DNA of 64,000 nucleotides from Flavobacterium sp. 123 (GCF_003634825.1 NZ_RBXD01000001.1:186001-250000); one strand, 5' to 3'; shown: positions 1-7,039, counted from the stretch's first letter. Notes: generated from the sequence alone by a model not told the origin. Numbers and translations are program-made.

Positions 1-42
1 AGATAATTTAAATTAAAAATAACTTTTTCAAAACAAAAAAAC

Positions 43-363
43 ATGGAACAATTATTTGCCTACGGTACCTTAAAAGAAAAAGACATTCAAGAAACTATTT
101 TTGGCCGCATACTTAAAGGAACTCCTGAAACACTAGTTGGCTATGTTATCAATCAAATCCATATTGAAGAAGAATTTGGAGTAGCGCAATATCCTATTAT
201 TACGCCTACTCATAATCCCGAAGATACTATCAGCGGAATGCTGTACGAACTCACCGAAGCGCAATTACAACTAGCTGACACCTATGAAGGCTTGCATTAC
301 AAACGCATTCAAGTGCAATTGCAATCAAAACAAACGGCTTGGGTTTATAGCGCTACAACATAA
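43..363 (+). CDS. Gamma-glutamylcyclotransferase-like protein (AIG2/GGCT fold)
   Basis: A 106-residue protein with the GGCT-fold signature: the substrate-loop motif YGTL at residues 7-10 and a Glu at position 82 within TYEGLHYKR, where the family keeps its catalytic acid. Small bacterial members act on gamma-glutamyl amine or peptide substrates, but the actual substrate cannot be read from the sequence. No signal peptide, so it is cytoplasmic. It lies 54 bp upstream of trpA on the same strand and may be cotranscribed with the tryptophan genes that probably precede the window. The ATG at 43 fits the family N-terminus. The fold is well supported; the substrate is unknown. Confidence 0.85.
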   Translation: MEQLFAYGTLKEKDIQETIFGRILKGTPETLVGYVINQIHIEEEFGVAQYPIITPTHNPEDTISGMLYELTEAQLQLADTYEGLHYKRIQVQLQSKQTAWVYSATT

Positions 364-417
364 ATTAACACAAAAAAGATTCAAAAAGCAGATGCTAAAT
401 CTGATAAAAATAGAACA

Positions 418-1179
418 ATGAACAGAATACAACAAAAACTACAAGAAACAAAAACGATCCTTTCCATCTATTTCTCAGCGGGATATCCAAACTTAAATGA
501 CACCGTACAAATCATTCAGGATTTAGAAAAAAGCGGTGTAGATATGATTGAAATTGGATTACCTTTTAGCGATCCATTAGCTGATGGACCAACCATTCAA
601 GCTAGTTCTACCCAAGCGTTGCATAACGGAATGACCACACAAGTCTTGTTTGACCAATTAAAAGACATCCGCAAAACGGTTTCAATTCCGTTAGTAATCA
701 TGGGATATTTCAACCCAATGCTACAATACGGAATAGAGAATTTCTGCAAAAAATGTGCTGAAATTGGCATCGACGGATTAATCATTCCTGACCTTCCAGT
801 TGATGTATATGCGGAGGAATTCAAAGCAACTTTTGAGAAATACGGATTGCTGAATGTATTCTTAATTACACCACAAACTTCTGAAGAACGCATTCGTTTT
901 ATAGATAGCGTATCCGATGGATTTATTTACATGGTGAGTTCTGCAAGTGTTACGGGTTCACAATCTGGTTTTGGCAGCACTCAGGAAACTTATTTCAAAC
1001 GCATTGCGGATATGAATTTGAAAAACCCACAAGTAATCGGTTTTGGAATCAACAACAAAGAAACCTTCAACCAAGCCACACAATTTGCCAAAGGCGCTAT
1101 TATTGGTAGTGCTTTTATTACACATTTAACCGAAAAGGGTACTGGAAAAATTGAAGAATTTGTAAAAGCAATTCGATAA
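418..1179 (+). CDS. trpA: Tryptophan synthase alpha subunit
   Basis: A 253-residue TIM-barrel protein that cleaves indole-3-glycerol phosphate to indole and glyceraldehyde 3-phosphate, the indole then channelling to TrpB in the alpha2-beta2 complex. The catalytic pair is visible: Glu45 in MIEIGLPFSDP and Asp56 in PLADGP, matching Glu49 and Asp60 of the Salmonella enzyme. Length is normal. It is followed at once by a strong terminator, so it is the last gene of its operon, the usual place for trpA in Flavobacteriaceae. trpB should lie left of the window. Confidence 0.97.
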   Translation: MNRIQQKLQETKTILSIYFSAGYPNLNDTVQIIQDLEKSGVDMIEIGLPFSDPLADGPTIQASSTQALHNGMTTQVLFDQLKDIRKTVSIPLVIMGYFNPMLQYGIENFCKKCAEIGIDGLIIPDLPVDVYAEEFKATFEKYGLLNVFLITPQTSEERIRFIDSVSDGFIYMVSSASVTGSQSGFGSTQETYFKRIADMNLKNPQVIGFGINNKETFNQATQFAKGAIIGSAFITHLTEKGTGKIEEFVKAIR

Positions 1180-1203
1180 GAATAGTCCTTTTTATAGATT
1201 ACA

Positions 1204-1239
1204 AACGGCGTTTAAAGCAACTTTAAACGCCGTTTTTTT
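1204..1239 (+). terminator. Rho-independent terminator of trpA
   Basis: A perfect 14-bp stem (AACGGCGTTTAAAG / CTTTAAACGCCGTT) with a 3-nt CAA loop, running directly into a T tract. It closes the trp operon 24 bp after the trpA stop and isolates it from the accessory region that follows. Confidence 0.95.
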
Positions 1240-1550
1240 ATTTACATTGCATATTGTTTTTGTAAGTATTTTTTTATATATTTAGCTAAATAAATACTAG
1301 AGCCTTTTATGGCACAAAGCCAACCTTTTCCGGGTAGATTGGTGCCATTTTATGGCTGGTATAAACGAGCTGTAGGCAATCCCTCATAGTACGCTGCCTT
1401 ACCTCCCGAAGCTACCGGCAGAAAGCGGAAAATGGAATGAATTTTTAAAGAAAAACAATGCTTTACAAATAATTAATTTTCAAAACATTACAAAAACGTT
1501 AGTTAGAATTTTAAAAACGAATCGCTAAAAACAATTAAAACCAAAATATT
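1240..1550. other. Non-coding stretch with a GC-richer structured island (1301-1440)
   Basis: No full gene fits here. The flanks are plain AT-rich DNA, but 1301-1440 is about half G+C, unlike its surroundings. It can fold: ATGGCA at 1309 pairs with TGCCAT near 1344, with CCAA/TTGG stacked inside. It also contains a short frame from ATG 1309 broken by an in-frame TAG at 1387-1389 that stays open to TGA 1438-1440 (43 sense-like codons if the amber is ignored). I do not recognise the peptide. Near the right end, AACGTTAGTTAG (1496-1507) resembles the right ends of the repeats farther on and may be the left edge of the cassette-like region. Confidence 0.5.
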
Positions 1551-1964
1551 ATGAAAAAAATTATCATCTATGGAATTCTTGCTTTAATAGGTTTTTTTAT
1601 GAATTCTTGCACTAAAAGTGAAAATGAGGAAATTATTGGAAAATGGGATGACAATATTAAATTATCTCAAAAGACAGCAACTCTAAATTCTAGTGAGAAT
1701 TATATTACTATTACAACCGAATCAACATTTTGGTGGTTGGGTGGTATTTCTCTTAACAATAAAAATATTGAATTGACAGACGTTGAAAAACTTTCTAAAA
1801 ATTTTGTGATTACAAATTCAGATTTCCAAGTTGAACGAAAAGAAGATGGAAAAAAAATTATTATTACATTAAATCAAAACAATACTAATTCTGAAAGAAT
1901 TCTAGTTGTAAGTATGCAAAATGGAGATTATTTTGATGGGGTGAGAATAATACAAGCCAAATAA
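1551..1964 (+). CDS. Hypothetical lipoprotein, possibly BACON-like
   Basis: A 137-residue protein with a lipoprotein signal peptide: basic start, hydrophobic stretch and a lipobox ending at Cys20 (FMNSC). The rest is beta-rich, with the pattern KLSQKTATLNSSENYITI followed by a tryptophan pair (FWWLGG). This recalls the Ig-like BACON domain of Bacteroidota surface proteins, though the match is by eye only. It is the single gene of the first cassette-like unit and is followed within 6 bp by a repeat copy. No function can be assigned. Confidence 0.75.
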   Translation: MKKIIIYGILALIGFFMNSCTKSENEEIIGKWDDNIKLSQKTATLNSSENYITITTESTFWWLGGISLNNKNIELTDVEKLSKNFVITNSDFQVERKEDGKKIIITLNQNNTNSERILVVSMQNGDYFDGVRIIQAK

Positions 1965-2110
1965 AAAAACTGCCTACAACACTTGCTACAATTGATTTGG
2001 GCAATAGGCTTAATTTGAAAATGAGTTGTATTTGGGATGTTTAAGCAAATCCGAACACAAGGCTTAATTTTACCCGATCGCTTGGATATGCAATAAATTT
2101 CTCGCTAACG

Positions 2111-2136
2111 GATAGCGCAGAATTGCATTCTGTGCC
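2111..2136 (+). repeat. REP-like palindrome, left copy
   Basis: A 26-bp sequence repeated exactly, inverted, at 2413-2438. Internally it is itself a hairpin: GCGCAGAAT, loop TGC, ATTCTGTGC (nine pairs, one G-U wobble). Paired inverted REPs flanking a RAYT gene are the known layout of REP/RAYT modules. Confidence 0.8.
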
Positions 2137-2215
2137 CATAAACGAGAGTAGGAGAAATAAGAAAAATTACATACGACTAAACGATTTAGCTTTTTATGTA
2201 TCTTTAAAACAAAAA

Positions 2216-2451
2216 ATGTCAACAAATACAAAGCTACAACAACAGACGAAGCCTATTTTATAACCATAACAACAGTAGGTTGGATAGATATTTTTACACG
2301 ACTGATCCAAAAATATGTTATTACCAATACTTTAAAACATTGCCAAGAAAAGAAAGGTTTAGAACTAAATGCCTATTGTTTAATGTCGAGTCATTTACAT
2401 ATTTTATGTAAAGGCACAGAATGCAATTCTGCGCTATCTACATTAATTTAG
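2216..2451 (+). pseudogene. Remnant of a REP-associated tyrosine transposase (RAYT, Y1_Tnp)
   Basis: From ATG 2216 the frame begins MST and is lost at once. After restoring one missing base near 2225 it reads on as YKATTTDEAYFITITTVGW and later CLMSSHLHILCK, the hallmark N-terminal half of RAYT/IS200-type Y1 transposases, with the HUH-type HLH metal motif. Intact RAYTs run to about 180 residues and hold a catalytic Tyr farther on; both are missing. The coding similarity stops where the right REP copy (2413-2438) begins, and TAG at 2449-2451 ends the frame. Frameshifted and truncated, so inactive. Confidence 0.8.
2413..2438 (-). repeat. REP-like palindrome, right copy (inverted)
   Basis: Exact inverted match, 26 of 26 bases, to 2111-2136. 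It abuts the point where RAYT similarity ends and lies just left of the resumption of repeat A's right arm. Confidence 0.8.
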
Positions 2452-2515
2452 TACCAAACCCGCTGTAGTACCAGAACGTTATGTAAGATTCCAAAAAAAT
2501 ACGGAATAATTTGAA

Positions 2516-2538
2516 AAGTTACCATTTTTTGGTAACTT
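2516..2538. promoter_or_regulatory. Palindromic operator of parDE
   Basis: Inverted repeat AAGTTACC - 7 nt - GGTAACTT, centred 26 bp upstream of the parD start. Type II antitoxins of the ribbon-helix-helix class bind such palindromes to repress their own operon, so this is the likely site of ParD autoregulation. The palindrome is seen; binding is inferred. Confidence 0.65.
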
Positions 2539-2552
2539 AGCTAAAAAAAATT

Positions 2553-2804
2553 ATGGGACGAAATACTTCTATATCGCTTGGTAATCATTTCGAAAGTTTT
2601 ATCGAACACAGTATAAATGATGGAAGATTCAATAACGCAAGTGAAGTTATCAGAGCTGGTCTTCGTCTTTTAGAAGATGAGGAAAATAAAATTGTAGCTT
2701 TAAGAAAAGCTATTAATGATGGAATTGAAAGTGGACGTGCAGTAGATTTTGATGCTAAAAAACATCTTAACGTTTTAAAAGCAAGAAAAAAATCAAATGG
2801 CTAA
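2553..2804 (+). CDS. parD: Type II antitoxin, ParD family (ribbon-helix-helix)
   Basis: An 83-residue protein matching CopG/ParD antitoxins: an N-terminal beta strand (NTSISLGNHFESFI) followed by two helices with the family phrase GRFNNASEVIRAGLRLLEDEE, and a charged C-terminus for toxin wrapping. It should neutralise the ParE toxin encoded next and repress the operon as a DNA-bound dimer. The reading frame overlaps parE by 8 bp, implying translational coupling. It occupies one unit between repeat copies A and B. Confidence 0.92.
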   Translation: MGRNTSISLGNHFESFIEHSINDGRFNNASEVIRAGLRLLEDEENKIVALRKAINDGIESGRAVDFDAKKHLNVLKARKKSNG

Positions 2805-3090
2805 ATATTATTTAACAAATAAAGCTGTTGATGACTTAACTGAAATTTGGGATTATACAATCGAAACTTGGTCCGAAATGCAAGCTGAAAAGTATTATGA
2901 TTTACTTATGGCATCATGTGATGATTTAGCAAATAATCCAGAACTTGGTAGAAACTATGATATAGTTACGAAAGGAATATTAAGTTTTAAATCCGGTGAA
3001 CATATTATTTTCTACTCAATTATATCAAAGAACGAAATAGAAATTGCAAGAATTCTTCATGGAATGATGGATTTAAAAAGCAGACTATAA
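2797..3090 (+). CDS. parE: Type II toxin, ParE/RelE superfamily
   Basis: A 97-residue RelE-fold toxin: YYLTNKAVDDLTEIWDYT at the start and a central SCDDLANNPELGRNYD segment, with the terminal strand EIARILHGMMDL that families of ParE share. ParE toxins poison DNA gyrase; RelE toxins cleave mRNA. The pairing with ParD and the loop pattern favour ParE. It overlaps parD by 8 bp, and its stop is immediately followed by repeat B. Length is normal and it appears intact. Confidence 0.9.
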   Translation: MAKYYLTNKAVDDLTEIWDYTIETWSEMQAEKYYDLLMASCDDLANNPELGRNYDIVTKGILSFKSGEHIIFYSIISKNEIEIARILHGMMDLKSRL

Positions 3091-3242
3091 GGAACCTCAA
3101 ATAACAGCTACTACAATGGATTTGGGCATTAGGCTTAATGGAAAGATGGTCTTGTATTTGCAAATTTTAGTCTTTAACCGAAAAATAAATCTTAATTTAG
3201 AACCCAAACCCGCTGTAGTGCCAGAACGTAAGTGGCTATTCC
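3091..3242 (+). repeat. attC-like repeat copy B
   Basis: Intact copy starting at the base after the parE stop. Its outer left end (3091-3105) is complementary at 12 of 15 positions to 2478-2492, the start of the same gene unit. Inner left arm CTACAATGGATTTGGGC at 3110; right arm CCCAAACCCGCTGTAGTGCC ending in AGAACGTAAG. The right 55 or so bases are nearly identical to those of copy C. Confidence 0.8.
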
Positions 3243-3277
3243 AAATTTATAATGAAAAAATTAATAAAAATTAGCCT

Positions 3278-4402
3278 ATGAGTTCAAATGAAACACAGAA
3301 TAAAACAAAATGGATTTTAAAATTCACTTTAAGTTTTTTATCTATTGTGGGTGGAATCGACTCGGTGCTCCATATTATTTTACCTCTTTTTCCTTATAAA
3401 CTGAATCAATACATAATTCCAATTGGAATGTCCTCTTTGATTACTGGAATTGTTTTTTCAATTGGATTATCATTTTATTGGCATTATAAAGAAAAAAATG
3501 ATTTAATTGATTCTCAAAAGTATTATATCTGGCTTACTACTATTTTGCGATATTGGCTTGCTTTTTATATTTCTACATTTGGTTTTGAAAAACTATTTGA
3601 TGTCAATTTTGCCTATTCCTATCATATTGAAGATGCATTAGTTAATACATTAACTGGTCAAGAACTGACTTGGAAATATTATGGACATTCCTATTATTTA
3701 ACAGTCATTATTGGTTTATTTCAAATAATAGGCAGTATTCTTTTATTATTTAGACGCACCACTTTGTTGGGAGTACTAACTCTTTTACCTGTTCAAATCA
3801 ATATTCTATTGATTAATCTATTTTATGGAATTGGCCCACTTACTACTTTCACATCAATAATTATGGTAATAGGACTATCCTATTTATCCTTAGAAAGAAA
3901 AGAGGAAATAATTGATTTTTTTAGGCGTTATAAAAGCACATTACCTACCGTCGGAAATACAACATTGCGCAAATCAATACGTTTTTTGTGCATCTTAATT
4001 CCATTTCTATTTGTATTCTATTATAGTTATGATGTACGGAAATCAAAGAAATATTTCGGTAAATGGAAAGTCGAATCGATGACCCGTAATGGAAGAGTAA
4101 TTCTTGAAAATGAATGGCAAAAAGATACTTTAGCTTGGAAAACATTATATATAGAAGAAAGAGGAAAAATGTATTTTTGTCCAAATCCACACCTGTATTT
4201 GGATAGTATTTCAATACTTATGAAGTATCAATACGATGATGATAAAAATCAAAATTTCAAAGTTATATCCTTCGAAAAAAGCAGAAATAAACCTGATACA
4301 ATTCCTGTTCTTATTTCCAAATTTAAAGACAAATCAATGCAGTGGAAAATGATTTTATATAAAGACACTATTCAAATGGAATTGAAAAAAGTGAATCTTT
4401 AA
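3278..4402 (+). CDS. Multi-pass membrane protein, DoxX-like, with soluble C-terminal domain
   Basis: A 374-residue protein with about seven hydrophobic segments (roughly residues 12-34, 42-65, 85-104, 135-157, 163-186, 188-205 and 231-249), then a soluble domain of about 120 residues (YFGKWKVESM onward) resembling small lipocalin-like domains of Bacteroidota. The membrane part recalls DoxX-like proteins, including the phrase YWLAFYISTFGFEKLF. No catalytic motif is visible and I cannot assign a function. It is the only gene between repeat copies B and C. Confidence 0.7.
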   Translation: MSSNETQNKTKWILKFTLSFLSIVGGIDSVLHIILPLFPYKLNQYIIPIGMSSLITGIVFSIGLSFYWHYKEKNDLIDSQKYYIWLTTILRYWLAFYISTFGFEKLFDVNFAYSYHIEDALVNTLTGQELTWKYYGHSYYLTVIIGLFQIIGSILLLFRRTTLLGVLTLLPVQINILLINLFYGIGPLTTFTSIIMVIGLSYLSLERKEEIIDFFRRYKSTLPTVGNTTLRKSIRFLCILIPFLFVFYYSYDVRKSKKYFGKWKVESMTRNGRVILENEWQKDTLAWKTLYIEERGKMYFCPNPHLYLDSISILMKYQYDDDKNQNFKVISFEKSRNKPDTIPVLISKFKDKSMQWKMILYKDTIQMELKKVNL

Positions 4403-4406
4403 AAAA

Positions 4407-4553
4407 TGGACGCCTAAAAGCTACTACAACGGATTTGGGCTTTATGCTTAATTTAAAGTTAGTTTTGTTTTAGGAAGTTTAGTGATAACCGAAAAATAAA
4501 TCTTAATTTAGAACCCAAACCCGCTGTAGTACCAGAACGTTATAGGTGATTTT
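4407..4553 (+). repeat. attC-like repeat copy C
   Basis: Intact copy starting 4 bp after the membrane-protein stop. Inner arms CTACAACGGATTTGGGC (4424) and CCCAAACCCGCTGTAG (4514) pair almost fully. The right half is nearly identical to copy B over about 55 bases; the right end reads CCAGAACGTTATAGG. The crp start (4570) follows directly. Confidence 0.8.
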
Positions 4554-4569
4554 ATCACAACCCTACAAA

Positions 4570-5151
4570 ATGACAGAGATATTAAAACAGAACATATCAA
4601 AACATATCTCACTTTCCGAAATAGAAATGATGGACTTTTGCGGTTTATTTCAAAAAAAATCTATCAAGAAGAAAGAATTTTTATTACGAGAAGGTGAAAT
4701 TTGCAAATTTGAAGGTTTTGTTACAAAAGGTCTTTTCCGCGTATACCATATTGATAATAATGGCTTTGAGCAAGTACTATATTTCGCTATTGAAAATTGG
4801 TGGATTACAGATATGGACAGTTTTACTAACGAAAAACCATCAAATCTATACATTGAAGCATTAGAAGATAGCGAAGTGCTATTGATTTCAAAAAAAGACA
4901 AAGAATTTGCATATGAAAATTTACCCAAAATAGAAAAACTATTTAGGATAATGACCCAAAAGACGCACATTGCTTTACAACGCAGAATAATAGATAATTT
5001 GAGTAAAACTGCTGACCAACGTTACATTGATTTTATAGAAAAATATCCTCAACTTTTCCAAAGATTGACTAATCTTCATATAGCGGCTTACCTTGGTATC
5101 AGCCATGAATTTTTGAGTAAAATCAGAAAAAAAAATTCCATAAAAAAATAG
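4570..5151 (+). CDS. Crp/Fnr-family transcription regulator
   Basis: A 193-residue protein with an N-terminal cyclic-nucleotide-binding beta-barrel (ending near residue 110) and a C-terminal winged helix whose recognition region is LHIAAYLGISHEFLSKIRKK. It lacks the N-terminal cysteine cluster of oxygen-sensing FNR, so its ligand is unknown. The start is taken as ATG 4570 because the longer frame begins at GTG 4546 inside repeat C. A palindrome lies 15 bp after its stop, in front of the next gene, so it probably controls the downstream operon. It forms one cassette-like unit with the next three genes. Confidence 0.85.
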   Translation: MTEILKQNISKHISLSEIEMMDFCGLFQKKSIKKKEFLLREGEICKFEGFVTKGLFRVYHIDNNGFEQVLYFAIENWWITDMDSFTNEKPSNLYIEALEDSEVLLISKKDKEFAYENLPKIEKLFRIMTQKTHIALQRRIIDNLSKTADQRYIDFIEKYPQLFQRLTNLHIAAYLGISHEFLSKIRKKNSIKK

Positions 5152-5165
5152 ATACAAATTGATTT

Positions 5166-5211
5166 ATTGAACTTGTTCAATGTTTTTGAATATTGAATGA
5201 TTGCACCTTTG
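5166..5211 (+). promoter_or_regulatory. Palindrome plus -7-like element before the MBL operon
   Basis: ATTGAAC-TT-GTTCAAT (5166-5181) is a perfect 7-2-7 palindrome. A -7-like CACCTTTG (consensus TAnnTTTG, first base off) lies at 5204-5211. The palindrome centre is 37.5 bp from the last G, so near -41 from the expected start, the class II activator position. The adjacent Crp-type regulator is the obvious candidate. Confidence 0.5.
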
Positions 5212-5237
5212 CATCATTAATAGTGAAATTTTCAAAT

Positions 5238-6128
5238 ATGAAAAACAGTATTTCAAAAGTATTTTTAACAACTTTAATTTTATTCAATATGGAATCACAA
5301 GCACAAAGTTTCAAAACAATTGAAACCAAAGATCTAAAACTTCAAGTTTACAACGCATCAGAAAACAGTTTTGGTGTAGCATCGGTAATCGTAAGTGGCA
5401 AAACAGATGCCGTTTTAATCGACGCACAATTTACTTTGGAAGATGCCGAAAAAGTGGCTCAGGAAATTAAAAATTCTGGCAAAAAACTAACAACAATATT
5501 TGTTTCACACGGTGACCCTGATTTTTATTTCGGATTAGAAGTATTCAAAAAATATTTTCCCGAAGTTACAGCTTACGCATCACCTGCAACGGTTGAACAC
5601 ATAAAAGCGACCGCTCAAAAGAAATTAGAAGTTTGGGGCGAAAGACTGGGCAAAAACATAACATCAAATGTTATTTTGCCACAAGTTTTAAAAGGAAACA
5701 GCATAGAATTGGAAGGTCAGAGATTAGAAATAATTGGTTTGGAAGATTTTCCGAATAAAACTTTTGTTTGGATTCCTTCAATCAAAGCAGTTGTTGGCGG
5801 TATTAATGTGTTCGGAACTACTTTTCATCTTTGGATGGCAGATGCACAAACCCCAGAAGCTCGCAAAAATTGGATTGCGGTTTTAGACAAAATTGAAGCA
5901 CTACATCCTGAAATTGTAATTCCTGCTCACGCCAATTCTCAAAGCCCATTTGATATTAGTGCGGAAAAACATACTAAAAATTACATTCAATTTTACGAAG
6001 AAGCCTTGAAAACCAACAAAACTTCGGAGGTCTTAATCAAAGCCCTTAAAGCAAAATACCCTACATTAACTTTTGAAACCGCTTTAATGATTGGTGCAAA
6101 AGTAAACACTGGAGAAATGAAATGGTAA
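5238..6128 (+). CDS. Secreted metallo-beta-lactamase-fold hydrolase
   Basis: A 296-residue protein with a signal peptide ending near MESQAQS, then an MBL fold. Usual MBL zinc motif HxHxDH reads HGDPDF (in FVSHGDPDFYFG), so two or more first-site ligands are altered; the later motifs PAHAN and the strand WIPSIKAVVGG are retained. The family is often annotated only as MBL-fold hydrolase and is not a demonstrated beta-lactamase. Start at ATG 5238 is chosen because the signal peptide begins there. It is followed by two NTF2-like genes at 7 and 1 bp, so the three form an operon. Confidence 0.8.
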   Translation: MKNSISKVFLTTLILFNMESQAQSFKTIETKDLKLQVYNASENSFGVASVIVSGKTDAVLIDAQFTLEDAEKVAQEIKNSGKKLTTIFVSHGDPDFYFGLEVFKKYFPEVTAYASPATVEHIKATAQKKLEVWGERLGKNITSNVILPQVLKGNSIELEGQRLEIIGLEDFPNKTFVWIPSIKAVVGGINVFGTTFHLWMADAQTPEARKNWIAVLDKIEALHPEIVIPAHANSQSPFDISAEKHTKNYIQFYEEALKTNKTSEVLIKALKAKYPTLTFETALMIGAKVNTGEMKW

Positions 6129-6135
6129 AATAATA

Positions 6136-6582
6136 ATGTACAGCTTGGTAATGCTGTTGGCATTGTCAAGCTGTTATTTAAATAAAACAGCAATGACAAA
6201 TCTTGAAATTATAAAAAGCACTTACGAAGGAAAAACATCCGAAGAAAATGGCAAAAATTTGGATAAGTATGCAGCCGAGGATATCTATTGGACAGAAGCC
6301 AAGGGTTTTCCATATGCAGGAACTTATATTGGCATAGAAAACATTACCAAAAATGTTTTTAGTAGATTGGGAAGTGAATGGATTAATTATAAATTTACAC
6401 CTGAAGATTACATTGCTAGTGATGATAAAGTTGTTGCCTACGGAACTTACACAGGAACTTACAAGATTACAAACAAATCATTTACTGCAAGAGTAGCCCA
6501 CGTTTGGAAACTTAAAGACGGAAAAATAATTAGCTTTGAGCAGTTTGTGGATAGTAAAATCGTTAATAATTCAATGAAATAA
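6136..6582 (+). CDS. NTF2/SnoaL-like lipoprotein
   Basis: A 148-residue protein. The first 13 residues form a short lipoprotein signal with lipobox LALSSC. The mature part has the cone-shaped NTF2/SnoaL pattern: IIKSTYEGKTSEENGKNLDK, then DIYWTEAKGFPYAGTYIG and a terminal HVWKLKDGKIISFEQFVDS. Such folds are polyketide cyclases, dehydratases or small-molecule binders; the role here is unknown. It lies between the MBL gene and another NTF2-like gene. An internal ATG at 6193 (MTNLEIIKS) would give a cytoplasmic form, which is a real alternative start. Confidence 0.75.
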   Translation: MYSLVMLLALSSCYLNKTAMTNLEIIKSTYEGKTSEENGKNLDKYAAEDIYWTEAKGFPYAGTYIGIENITKNVFSRLGSEWINYKFTPEDYIASDDKVVAYGTYTGTYKITNKSFTARVAHVWKLKDGKIISFEQFVDSKIVNNSMK

Positions 6583-6583
6583 T

Positions 6584-7033
6584 ATGAAAAAAATTGTATT
6601 AATTGTTGTCGTATTTGTTTTTAGCATTTCGGCAAACGCACAAACCAAAAGAAATATAAAACAAGAAGAAGCCAACAAGAAATTAGTTGTTACATTTTAT
6701 CAGCAACTCATTGGTGACAAAGACGTAGTTGCAATTGATAAATTTTTGGATAACAATTTTATCACACACAATCCAACGATGCTAAATGGTAAAGAGCCTT
6801 TGAGAACAGCATTCTTAAAGGACTTTAGTAAAGCACCTAAAATAAAAATAGATTATAGGCACGTTGGAGCAGATGGGGATTTAGTTTTTTTACACATCAA
6901 AATGACCAGACCAGACGGAAAAGTGGAAGCAATTGCAGATATTTTCAAAATCAAGAACAATAAAATAATAGAAATGTGGGATGTTATACAAGAAGTTCCT
7001 GAAAATTCGGCAAATGAACATCCTATGTTTTAA
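6584..7033 (+). CDS. NTF2/SnoaL-like secreted protein
   Basis: A 149-residue protein with a Sec signal peptide ending SANAQ near residue 20. The mature region has the NTF2 arrangement: LVVTFYQQLIGDKDVVAIDK, THNPTMLNGKEPLR, then DIFKIKNNKIIEMWDVIQEVP. Homologous proteins are annotated as nuclear transport factor 2 family or SnoaL-like and have no fixed reaction. It starts 1 bp after the preceding stop, so it is translationally coupled to it. The stop is followed by a truncated repeat end (copy D), which closes the cassette-like region. Confidence 0.8.
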   Translation: MKKIVLIVVVFVFSISANAQTKRNIKQEEANKKLVVTFYQQLIGDKDVVAIDKFLDNNFITHNPTMLNGKEPLRTAFLKDFSKAPKIKIDYRHVGADGDLVFLHIKMTRPDGKVEAIADIFKIKNNKIIEMWDVIQEVPENSANEHPMF

Positions 7034-7039
7034 AAAAAA

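Larger units (their letters stand above)
1970..2482 (+). repeat. attC-like repeat copy A, split by an insertion
   Basis: The left arm (1970-2016) begins CTGCCTACAAC and carries TGCTACAATTGATTTGGGC. The right arm (2441-2482) carries ACCAAACCCGCTGTAGTACC and ends AGAACGTTATG. In the intact copies B and C the two arms are about 100 bp apart, whereas here about 365 extra bases intervene. These hold a REP/RAYT remnant. So the copy existed before the REP element arrived. Confidence 0.7.

Noticed and set aside
4546-4569. GTG start of the Crp-like protein at 4546
   Set aside because: The extra residues come from the attC-like repeat. ATG 4570 gives the normal family N-terminus.
4570-5151. An oxygen-sensing FNR
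   Set aside because: No N-terminal cysteine cluster is present, so only Crp/Fnr family membership is claimed.
5238-6128. Antibiotic-resistance metallo-beta-lactamase
   Set aside because: The zinc motif differs from HxHxDH and the protein belongs to a general MBL-fold family; no evidence for beta-lactam hydrolysis.
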